From assembly GCF_000151665.1 (NCBI RefSeq), contig NW_013171849.1:486480-550479 (forward strand): a stretch of DNA of 64,000 nt. The letters run 5' to 3'. Numbering within the stretch: the stretch's first letter is position 1; every line of letters begins with the position of its first letter. This DNA is from Blastocystis hominis (taxonomy: Eukaryota > Sar > Bigyra > Opalinata > Blastocystidae). The notes beneath the pieces are model-generated. The model was given only the letters and a program-made list of their open reading frames with translations, was not told the origin of the DNA and ran no database searches. Positions 51,455 to 61,625 of this stretch are shown here, piece by piece. The position numbers and the translations under genes are program-made.

Positions 51455-54081
51455 AGGCATGACGCAAAACGTGGAAGAAGTCGTTGATCACGGGAAGTTT
51501 GCTGTTCACTGCTTTGCGAATTTCCTTCTCAATCCACTGTTCTGCCTCCTCCTCACTCACTACAAATTTAGCGGAATTCGAAATTCTCTACTTTCCAAGT
51601 GGCATGAATCTAAGAAGAACTGCGTATCTTGGTCGGAGTCAATCTCATCAATTCCACTGTCTCGTAGCAGCTCAAACAACGCATAGAACAGCGTGTGGTT
51701 TCTCCGAATAACGCGATAGCATCCGAGCGCGTTTTCCAAGAAGCACTTGAAGTTTGGGTGCGTTTCACCTCCTAGCACATTGAAATACGCCTTGGTAAAG
51801 AGGAAGGAATGCGTTTCTCTCTTAATGCCCATCTTCGACTTGTAATGTCCCAGAATATGTCCGAAATCGATATGGAAATATCCGTTCTGATTCAGCATGA
51901 TATTGTCGTTATGTCGATCCCCAATCCCTGCGAGATACACGAACATCATGTACTGCCCCAGCGAAGCAGCGAACCGCTCGCTCATCTCTTCAATACTGTC
52001 TCGCAGAGATTCGTTTCGCTTCTTCGCTTTGAGAATGCGCGGTGTATCGAGGCGGAGCAGTTGTTCTTGTCGTTCTCGTTCAAGCTGAAGAGATTGATTC
52101 CTCACTGCGGAGTTGGTGATGAGATATTCTTGAATCGCGAAGTTGTGAAGCAGAACGCGCTTCGCTGTATTGATTTTATTCAGCAGCCTGTGCGTTTCTA
52201 GAGAGAGAAAAGGAACAACCAACACGCACTGATCTCCTCATTCATCGCCGACGCCGCGATACTATTCGCGTCGTTGTACACATCACCGATCGTAATCGAG
52301 TTCGGAACGATTTCGATCAGACCTTCGTCTTCGCTGGTACTCAAACAGGCGTAGCATTGAAAGAGGTTTCGAAGTCCATTCTCCTCCAGAAGCCTTCCTA
52401 AGATCTTCATCACGCCCATGATGAGCTGGTCTTTTCGCAGATCATCGCCCTTCTTCACCAGAACGCTCATTTCGCCCAACCCAGACACCCTACATATGAG
52501 AGTAGAATGATCGTCCACACATCGTTCCACCAATGATACTGCTTAACTGCTGGTGCTGATTCACCACAAACGATAGACTGAGAGGAAGCTTTTTGCTCCC
52601 CATCACTCGGCATTTGGTCCAATTAATGGCAGCCAATTCGAGTTTGGAGTAGAGTGGAAGCGAGAAAGGAACGGATAAAACGACGGAATGGAGTTGAGAA
52701 AGGAGCGAAGTCTGCGATTGAGGAGTGAATGGATTGCTACGTTGCGGTCCTTCGCATTGCTGATTAGCTTCACTTGCTCAGCAATGCTCATCAGTTGTTT
52801 CACCAACAAGTACTCCGAACCGACTTTGATTTTGAGTGTTTTGGTTACGGATAATAGAATTTGAAGGTATTTCTGGAATCTCTGTTGAAACCACGGATAG
52901 GCACTATTCGACTAGAACTCAAAGCCTTCAATCAATTGTGTACTTGCAGTTGCCAATAGAGAACATAAGCAAAATCTTCAAATTCGATCGCCTGGCGAAG
53001 GAGAAGCCGTATCAACGCGTTGTTATCAAACACTTCCCACTTTGTAGCTTGCAGAAGCTGCGAAGCGTAGAGAATGTATTCCTCGTGGCTGAGAATCGCG
53101 TCCAACTCTCGCACGACGATCTCACGCATGATCACATCGCAGTTGGTTCTTCCTAAGAGGAGTAAGAGATGGCCGACGACTTGGTGGTGATGCAGATTTC
53201 CTTCTTCCAATTCGTTGATGGAATTTTGGTATTGCGAAGTGAGAGTTTGAGGGAAGAATGAATAGATGCGATTCAGAGAGGAAGGGTTCAGATACTAGAA
53301 GATAAAAAAAGGAGTGTTGCAGAGAATGTACATCGATCGATTGACAAAGGAATAGCGATAGATAGGGACTTTTGCAGAAGGCTCCATACTTGATCAGCAG
53401 CGATTTCTCTCCATCGGAGAGTGAAGACCTACATGAAATGAATTCATACCTTGCCTACTGAATCGGATATTTTGCGATTCGTTCCAGTGCTTGCAGATCG
53501 CTCGATTTCTCCACGCTCTTTTCTGGCTCACGCAGCAAATAGGCATATCGAACTCGTTTTTCGCGTCTTTTCATCTCGATAATGACCGATCCAATGGAAT
53601 CTGCGTGCTCATAAAAGGATGGAATGTTCCAATTGAATTGGCTCTCTTCAAAGAGGATAATTTCTTGCTGTCCTTCAATCAAATAGCCCTTTGCTTGACC
53701 CAAAACGATTCCTTTACCTCTTCGTCGTAGATTGGAATAACACCAATCGCAGTAGAGCCGCCGATACAAAGTTTGACATAGAGCATCGAATTGAGGTTGG
53801 TTCGATTGATACGGATATTGGTGGTTACAAGCCTATTTTGATCACACATATATATGGAATGGATGATACCGGTTGCACACTTCGGCGAGATTCTTTGAGA
53901 TCGACAGGTAATCTCCGCTGGAAATGGGTATTTCTTTATAATCGGAAGTACAAACCTCCTTCTGGAAAGACGCAAACTTTATCAGATTGCGCGTATAGAG
54001 AAGCTGCGTGTTTGCATTCTTGAACAGAGTTATGGACTGAATCGTGAAGGTTAGCCGATCTTCATCTGCGAGATCGAACAT
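51455..54081 (-). CDS. Phosphoinositide 3-kinase catalytic subunit
   Basis: Exons separated by ~29-32-nt introns. A C2-like domain (LNSMLYVKLCIGGST, SIGSVIIEMKRRE) lies around 53500-53850. A PIK helical region (EEYILYASQLLQATKWEVFD, LIRLLLRQAIEFEDFAYVLYW) occupies 52930-53200. The kinase N-lobe has CRVMGSKKLPLSLSF, VLVKKGDDLRKDQLI (ATP lysine region) and EGLIEIVPNS. The catalytic loop is AGIGDRHNDNIM, and the activation segment HIDFGHILGHYKSKMGIKRE has the basic residues of class I/II enzymes. The C-terminal helix MSEEEAEQWIEKEI ends HVLRHA, with TAA made by polyadenylation. ATG 54081 is the first in a separate-gene model; it may instead be fused to the upstream cNMP/GAF frame. Confidence 0.85.
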
Positions 54082-55881
54082 AAAACAGGAGGGCGGAGTC
54101 ACTAGCAGCTACCAAATTAGTTTCTAAATCCAAGAATACTCGGGTGAAATACGAAAGCGACGTCCCTATGGAGTTCAGCACATTGCGTTCATTTTCAGAA
54201 AAGGAAGATACAGTCGCAGATACAGTTTTGCGAGTTACATACAGGACTCCAAAGAGTTGCTCGGAGTGGTACAACGGGACATTCAAACAATCAAATATGA
54301 CTTCACCCCCACTGTCATTCATAATAACGAAATAGTCCTTGAGCAAGGGATTACGAATATTGACCGTGATGTCCGCTCCTTCCATGCACTATTTGTCACC
54401 ACTGATCAATGAATGTACAATTTGCTCCATGTCTTCATTTCCCTTCGTGATAAACAGCTTCACTCCATCCAGCTTCATTTCTTCCAGGATCGTTTTACAT
54501 ACATGGCTGGTACACGATTGTTCTCTCCGATTATCAAACAATGCGTCTAGAACACGGATACTCACCTGATACCACTCTGCCGAGATCATGTATTGGTCTC
54601 GAATTGCTTCCACTCTCTCCGCATACTCAGTCAAATTCGTTGAAACTTGTTTGAGGGTTTGCGGCTTTCTCGGCATATCATACAGCGCATCTCCCATGGG
54701 AGCTTCGACATTCAGGGAAGAGATAAACAGCGAAATGTCCTTGTGCTCGTTCTCCGCTTCGTTTCCCAACGAAATGACGGACATGTAATCTGACTGGGAA
54801 AGGCTGACTGCCAGTCCATCGGTCAGAGAGAACAGAGAACAAGTAGCGAACTGAGGAACTATTAGAAAAGAGGATCCATAGACAGATCCAGAGGTCAATG
54901 AGCCATAGGGGTAATCTAGATGAGAAATGGGACAATGAGAGATACATTGGTTATCCAGTGTACCAAACTTGATTTTCTGAATGGTGCCTCGAATGATAAT
55001 GATGAGACGATCCACAAACTCCTCCTCCTTGATTAAAATACTACATTAAACCGATGTTTAAACAGTACTCGTGTTTTTGGAAAGGAATTGGATTAAGAAG
55101 GCTTAGCAGCTGACTGACTTGATACGAACTGAGGTTTTGAAAGCACGAAAGGGTTTGGAGAAAACTTAAAAAGGCCTCGTCTAATTGTAAATCCTTTTTG
55201 GTAATCATAACCATTTTTGAAATCATCCGAAAACGCCAACTCGTTTTCTTTTGTAATGCCACGTTGACTATAGCTGGATTCAAACAATGTAGCCTTACGA
55301 TTGCCCTTCTGTCAAAATACTCTTACAGGTTCCACTTAGTAATGCGTTATAGAGGGCAGGAGGCAAATTTGCCTCAGTTCGGTCATTACTATTCAGTTTT
55401 TCGAATGCTTGGTTCTGAACTTCATTCAATTCTAGCATTAAAATACCAGGATAATAGGAAGTCGTGCTCGTTGTGATCGAGGAATCGCTTTCTCAATATC
55501 TAGAAGCAGAGGCTTTCTTCCAGGGTATTTAGCGCAACGCTTTGCAAACTCCAGTATGAACTGGTCATCAGTTAATTGACCTTCACTGTTATCATCTGCT
55601 TCCATAATTTCGTCTAATTCTTGATCGTAAGACAGGCTACACGAAAGATCGGTTCCCGAGTTCAAACTATTTCGGATCCCTTGAGACATCTGACTGTTGG
55701 ATCGATCCTCGGTCCCAATGAACCCAGATTCCACTGCATAGAGGTTAGCTGCTCTCAACTGTTGACTTAGTTCAGAAACGCTCGAGTTGTTAGATAGACG
55801 ATTACGACTCAAGCGTGTGGTTTCTTGAAGACTTGTCCGATAGGAATTAGATCGGAGTGCTACCGAAACAGAATCACTCAT
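54062..55881 (-). CDS. Cyclic nucleotide-binding and GAF domain protein
   Basis: Starts MSDSVSVALRSNSYR at 55881. The N-terminal ~140 residues are Ser/Asn-rich with a DDQFILEFAKRCAKYPGR helix. Introns of ~28-33 nt follow. A cNMP-binding fold (FLQTLSCFQNLSSYQVSQLL, EEEFVDRLIIIIRGTIQKI, GSVYGSSFLIVP, LAVSLSQSDYMSVI) is recognisable, though the phosphate-binding GE-A---R motif is not obvious, so ligand binding is unsure. A GAF domain (EWYQVSIRVLDALF, EEMKLDGVKLFIT, SEQLFGVLYVTRK, LNSIGTSLSYFTR) ends the frame at TGA 54062. No 3'-end octamer lies near that stop, and PI3K sequence starts within 20 bp. Confidence 0.75.
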
Positions 55882-56053
55882 GTATCAAACAATAACTGCT
55901 GAAATCCTGAAAAACGAAATGGCTATTCTGATTGGGTAAAACTCTCCTGATTCCATAAAGCAATGCAGCTGTACTTGAAGCCTATTTTGTGCTTGTGCAA
56001 TGTTGTAGCACCCAGGATAGGACCACCTTCGAGCAGAAACAAAAATGATTCCC

Positions 56054-56061
56054 AACAAACA
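56054..56061 (-). terminator. TGTTTGTT 3'-end motif
   Basis: Six bases past the TAG at 56068-56070 of the next gene upstream. Confidence 0.7.
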
Positions 56062-56067
56062 CTTTGA

Positions 56068-57404
56068 CTAATAAGACGGGTATTCATGGCAAGAAACATG
56101 AACAGAGAATCGAATTTTTCTGTCCCTACTCGTTTGCTCGGTACACAGAGGAATGGGGTGAAGCCGTATTCCTGAAGCGCTATAGTGAAGCTTGCTTGTT
56201 TTTGCGATTTGTTTCCGGTAATTCTTCAAATTTCGATACTGGTCACTCTTTTTGTTTCCAGACAAAAACTTCATGTAGTGGGTAGAATCTGCGGGAAATG
56301 AAACACCCGGAGGCTGAACCTCCTCCGCTGATTCTGCTCCTTCCAGCTGCGAATCTGCGATATATCGTTCCTGCGGATTAGACGGGAAAACGATAAAAAA
56401 AGCTACTTTGCTGTCCTCTTTCATCTTTTTGGAGCGAGGAGTCACTTTCTCGTTGATGTTGAGCCACATTCGAACGAGATGATCGCGTGTAGTGCGGTAG
56501 GTCTTCATAACGGAAGATAACATATCGTCATCACGGTGGATTTCCCTAGGCGACGGCAAGGGCGAAGATGGGGAAAAGGGAGACATGGAGGGTTCTGGAG
56601 AAGAAAGAGAGAAAGAAGTTCCTTCAGAAGACGAAAAGAATCTCCGCTTTGATCTTGACTTTCTGCGTGTAGTGGGTGCAATCGTTTCTAAGTCATCATG
56701 CGAATACTTGGGAGTGGAGTCAAAGAATCTCCCTGAAAGAGAAGCTACAAGTGGAAAATGTTCACCAATTTCGTAGACTATTTTTGGAATTCCCATTTCC
56801 TCTTGAAATTGGGAAGGCATCATATTTTTGCTTAGATATGTGAAAAGGGACTTATATTCCAGAGAAAACTTGTACTCTTTCAGCTCGTAATATTTGTCAA
56901 TACTAAAGCCACGTCCGATAAAACGAAGGGATTTCACCCAAACATCTTGCACTTTCAGTTTAAAAGACCCAGTCAAGTAGAACAGCGTTGTCATCGATTT
57001 GTTTACTTTTGTCACAATGGCAAGATCCGTAGTTGGCTACAAATAGAGGTGATAATGAGCAAAGAAAACCTTTCCATTAGTACTGAGAAGAGCGACTAGA
57101 TCATTTTCCATAACAGGAATGCGATTCTTGTGATGAGCTAAAACATAAATTAAAAATTAAATTGTTACATTCATGCGCAATAGACAGAATGGACTTTCGG
57201 CTAAAGTCCAGCAATGAACCATTTTCGCTTAGACAAAAGATCTGCGAAATAGTACAAAAATCAACGGTGGAAGTGATTACTTCGTCCTATGAATAGATAA
57301 CAAAGAATAACGAAAACCGTTCCGCACTGTAGCTCAACCGTGTCTCCTTTTCCACAGAACACCTCGTAATAATTATCGATATCGCTATAAAGCGCTTGTT
57401 GCAT
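56068..57404 (-). CDS. Unrecognised protein with beta-rich N-terminal half
   Basis: Starts MQQALYSDIDNYYEVFCGKG at 57404. Introns of 31, 31 and 33 nt near 57300, 57140 and 57060 lead into the long exon 57015-56068. The N-terminal half has repeated beta blades (VITSTVDFCTISQIFCLSEN, GSLLDFSRKSILSI, DLVALLSTNGK, SMTTLFYLTGSFKL), perhaps a partial propeller. A Ser/Pro/Arg-rich middle (SPFSPSSPLPSP) and a mixed C-terminal domain follow. Family not identified. Octamer just after the TAG supports this 3' end. Divergent from the Rubicon-homology gene. Confidence 0.6.
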
Positions 57405-57535
57405 TCAGATATTTAATCTTAATACAACTGGCAAAAGGAAATGTCGCCGCCATATTGGATGGAAAACCGTGGAAGTGGATCATTTGTAAATACAAGCGAA
57501 CTTCTAAATAACGAGTCACTTTATTGCCTAGAAGG

Positions 57536-60500
57536 ATGGAAAATAAAGTTGTAAAGATTAAAATCAGTGGGGCGGGACTCACTGAAGCTAATACTGAATT
57601 TGTTGCAAGTGGAAAACGGTTTGTTCTTTTTGCAGTTGAGCATAATGTGATAGTGATGGAGTAAGTAGATGGGAGAGTGAAAATGGTTATGAGATGTTCC
57701 GCTTTAACGTTCCAGGAAAGGGTATTTCTTTGTGTAATAGAGTGACCATAAGGAAAGAGTTCTGGAAGGAGATGGTTCTTGGGAAAGATCTCAGCCAAAG
57801 CTTCATACTATATTAGAAATGGATCTGAGATTCCTCCTCAAGATGGATGGAATGTAGTAGGATACTGATAGTTAACAGCGTAGTGTCACCCTACAGGAAC
57901 GCCTCCACCACCTCATTTAGATTACATTTATGAGAATGATCTGCAAAATACTGCACCTAGTGAGGCTGTAGATGAGAAAGCTGAAGCTGAGAGAATTGCG
58001 GCTGAGAAGGCTGAAGCTGAGAGAATTGCAGCTGAAAAAGCTGAAGCTGAGAGATTAGAAGCTGAGCGAATTGCAGCTGAGAAGGCTGAAGCTGAGCGAT
58101 TAGAGGCTGAACGAATTGCTGCTGAAAAAGCTGAAGCTGAGCGATTAGAAGCTGAGCGAATTGCAGCTGAGAAAGCTGAAGCTGAGCGATTAGAAGCTGA
58201 GAGAATTGCAGCTGAGAAGGCTGAGGCTGAACGATTAGAAGCTGAGAGAATTGCAGCTGAAAAAGCTGAAGCTGAGCGAATTGCAGCTGAAAAAGCTGAG
58301 GCCGAGAGATTAGAAGCTGAGAGAATTGCTGCTGAAAAAGCTGAAGCTGAGAGAATTGCTGCTGAGAAGGCTGAGGCTGAACGAATTGCTGCTGAGAAGG
58401 CTGAAGCTGAGCGATTAGAGGCTGAGAGAATTGCAGCTGAAAAAGCTGAGGCTGAACGATTAGAAGCTGAGCGAATTGCAGCTGAGAAAGCTGAGGCTGA
58501 ACGATTAGAGGCTGAGAGAATTGCAGCTGAGAAAGCTGAAGCTGAGCGATTAGAGGCTGAGAGAATTGCAGCTGAGAAGGCTGAAGCTGAGCGAATTGCT
58601 GCTGAGAAGGCTGAAGCTGAGAGAATTGCTGCTGAAAAAGCTGAGGCTGAGAGAATTGCAGCTGAGAAGGCTGAGGCTGAACGATTAGAAGCTGAGCGAA
58701 TTGCAGCTGAAAAAGCTGAGGCTGAGCGAATTGCAGCTGAGAAGGCTGAAGCTGAGAGAATTGCTGCTGAGAAGGCTGAAGCTGAGAGAATTGCTGCTGA
58801 GAAGGCTGAAGCTGAGCGATTAGAGGCTGAGAGAATTGCTGCTGAAAAAGCTGAAGCTGAACGAATTGCTGCTGAGAAGGCTGAGGCTGAACGAATTGCT
58901 GCTGAGAAGGCTGAAGCTGAGCGATTAGAGGCTGAGAGAATTGCTGCTGAAAAAGCTGAAGCTGAACGAATTGCTGCTGAGAAGGCTGAGGCTGAACGAA
59001 TTGCTGCTGAGAAGGCTGAAGCTGAGCGATTAGAGGCTGAGAGAATTGCAGCTGAGAAGGCTGAAGCTGAGCGATTAGAGGCTGAGAAGGCTGAAGCTGA
59101 GCGAATTGCTGCTGAAAAAGCTGAGGCTGAGCGAATTGCGGCTGAGAAGGCTGAAGCTGAACGAATTGCAGCTGAGAAGGCTGAAGCTGAACGAATTGCA
59201 GCTGAGAAAGCTGAGGCTGAGAGAATTGCAGCTGAAAAAGCTGAGGCTGAGAAAGTTCCAGCGATCGTGGAGGGATCGGCGCTTGACCGTCTCCTGAAAT
59301 CCACTCCTGCGATCCCCATCAACACAGAAGCTGAGCCTCCAGTTGCGGGGGAAGAGATCCTGAGTCCCTCGCAGCAAATGCTGATCATGGGCATTCTGAG
59401 CAGTACAATCAGCAGCTGCGAAGCCTCGCCTGACATTGTGTACCACACTTCTCTCCACCGCGAATTCAATCAGAAGGGAGAAACCCACGTAGAGGATTGG
59501 AATGTGGATATCGCCTACAACCGATTCAAAGCGCTCTCCGAATACCTCGCCCACTTCTACAAAATCGCCCTCCCCAAGCTTCCTTCCGCTCCCAAACGAA
59601 ACGCTAACGCCGAGAAGCTCAAAGCAGCCGCTGCGGCTATGAATGAATACCTCCAGAACGTGCTGACGCTGCGAAATGGCGGCCTGATCGACGGCTGCTT
59701 CAGCGATGGCTCGGTGGAGCCGGAAGTCGCGCTAACGACCGACGTTCTGCAGCTCGTTCTGCGCGGATACGGCATTCACAACCCGCTGGGACAGCGCCAG
59801 GGCGGCGTGCGCGTGAAATTGGAGCTCACCGAAACCATTTTCAATTCCTACATGAGCGAAGAGTGCCGATTGGCGCTTCAGAACGACTGCTGCGCAGACT
59901 GCGGCGTGCGGATCGGCGAGAAACGTGCCCCACACTGATCGATTTGAAGTGTAGATAATTTCTTAAAGAAGGACTACCGATACTGCGAGTACAGCCATTA
60001 CTACTATTGTTTGAATTGCCATACAAAACGAACCATGATGATTCCTTCCCGAATGGTTCGTCAGTGGGACTTCAAGCAATATCCGGTGGCCAATGTCTGC
60101 GCTGACTATCTAAGCAACATCTACGAACAGCCAGTGATTTGTATCAGCGCGCTGGATCCGGTGTTGGTCGAAAAGAACCCTCTACTGACCCGTTTGCGAT
60201 CGTTGCGGACGGTTCTGAGCTACATGTACGACTATATCAAAGTGTGCAAGCAGATGAACGATCTGCTTCGTCTGCTGGAGCCGCGATTGTACTTGATGAC
60301 GGGCACGGAGATGCTGTCTATCAAAGATTTTGAGGATGTAAGAGGAGCCGATTTGGGTTTGATGTCTAGTTGAAGAATAACAAGCTGATTCCTTGGTTGG
60401 AATCGGTTATTGCGAGCTACACAAAACACATTACACACGATTGTGAGGTAGGAAATCGAATGCAGGTCTATTGTAGCTCTGCCGAGCGAAGGGATTTTTC

Positions 60501-60768
60501 TGCGAGATCTGTGGAAAGGGGCCGGAGATCTTCCCGTTTCAGTTTGAGACCACAAAGATCTGCCGACGCTGCAACGTAGAGACGAAGGAGGAGGAGTGAG
60601 CGGTAGAGCGTGTACCACAAGCAGTGCTTCACATCGATGGAGAATTGCCCGAAGTGCAAGCGAATTCATCAGCGAACACTGAAGGCGGACAAAGAGGAGG
60701 GACGACTCACAGAGAACTTGGTGGAAGAGGAGCGACATCAGCCCACGTTGAAGACGCTGAATGCTTAA
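57536..60768 (+). CDS. Rubicon-homology (zf-RING_9/DUF4206) protein with giant AE-repeat coiled coil
   Basis: N-terminus (57536-57930, introns 33, 31 and 30 nt) encodes a protist repeat domain: [47 protein letters not shown]-type signature. Then about 430 residues (57950-59250) are built from ~10- and 15-residue units of [10 protein letters not shown] / AERLEAE, predicted to form one long charged helix. The C-terminal domain holds [61 protein letters not shown] and CPKCKR, the zinc ligands of Rubicon, Pacer, PLEKHM1 and DEF8. That domain binds Rab7 on late endosomes and autophagosomes. Introns of 30, 32 and 29 nt fall in it. The first exon is uncertain; ATG 57441 is an alternative. Confidence 0.78.
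57950..59250 (+). repeat. 1.3-kb tandem repeat encoding [17 protein letters not shown] units
   Basis: Units of 30 nt (GAGAAGGCTGAAGCTGAGAGAATTGCTGCT-like; not shown in full) and 45 nt alternate, with synonymous variation (GAA/GAG, AAA/AAG, CGA/AGA, GCA/GCT/GCG). The reverse strand is also open over the whole array. Confidence 0.9.
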
Positions 60769-60834
60769 AGAGAAGGGATGGGTGAATGAATGAGTGAACA
60801 AATTGTTTGTGAGAAAACAGAACAAACCGTTTTG

Positions 60835-61468
60835 AATTTGTTACGATACTCTTCCAGCATTCCCAAACGACTCCACATCGCGCGATTCCGTCGCTCCATG
60901 AAGTCTGCAACGACGGGGAACAAAATGCACACATGGGGAAGCAGGGAGTAGCCGAAGTTCTCTTGTCTCCACCTCAACTGGCACAAAAAGATCCAGAATA
61001 TGTGGAAAGCGACTGGAAGCAGCACGGAGCTGTAGAAACAGATTCGAAGCCATGGCCATAGCGTATACATTACCTACATTCAAGAAGAACGACTCGTTTA
61101 CAGTAAGGGTACAAACAACAAAGCACAGAGCGAGATGGGGAGACGCAATCATAGGGTCATATCTTCCAATCGTCATGATTCGTACGACATTCGGCATGAT
61201 ACCCCAAGGCTCCTGCGTAATCCCATAGAGACATGCAATGCCGACAAATCCAACGATTGCAGAATAAAGATACTAAGAAAGAAGTGAAAACAACCAAGGC
61301 GTACTCTCCATATCGTTCTTTGCTTTATTAAATCATCTCGCATATATTCTAACAATTTTTCCTGCTCTACGATCAAAAAGGAATACCGATAGTACCATCC
61401 AAATTCAGCTCTTCGTCTCGATCGAGCTTGCTGAACAGAACATTTCTGTTTCGAACTTGGTCGCTCAT
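60835..61468 (-). CDS. Multi-pass membrane protein, unrecognised
   Basis: Starts MSDQVRNRNVLFSKLDRDEE at 61468. Introns of 29 (near 61360-61388) and 32 nt (near 61273-61304) join to EQEKLLEYMRDDLIKQRTIW, then YLYSAIVGFVGIACLYGIT (TM1) and HLALCFVVCTLTVNESFF (TM2). The next exon, in another register, gives ICFYSSVLLPVAFHIFWIFL (TM3) and LLPHVCILFPVVADFMERR (TM4). The intron between TM2 and TM3 would be 44-48 nt and is uncertain. The frame reaches about 60835, where a GGTTTGTT variant of the 3' motif occurs. Convergent with the Rubicon-homology gene. Family not identified. Confidence 0.5.
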
Positions 61469-61625
61469 TGTGCCCCACTATGCAGAAATCGGGAGATGAC
61501 CCAATTAAAAGATGACCCCAAATCGACCGAAAAATACTAGATACAATCATAGTAATATTACATTCGGGTCAAATTACCACCATTCAGATTTGGATGTTTT
61601 ATTCCAAAAAATCTATACATAGGCG

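Noticed and set aside
57928-59469. 513-codon minus-strand frame of [10 protein letters not shown] repeats
   Set aside because: Reverse complement of the AEAER repeat, open only because the repeat unit lacks stops in that frame; the plus strand joins to a zinc domain through short introns.
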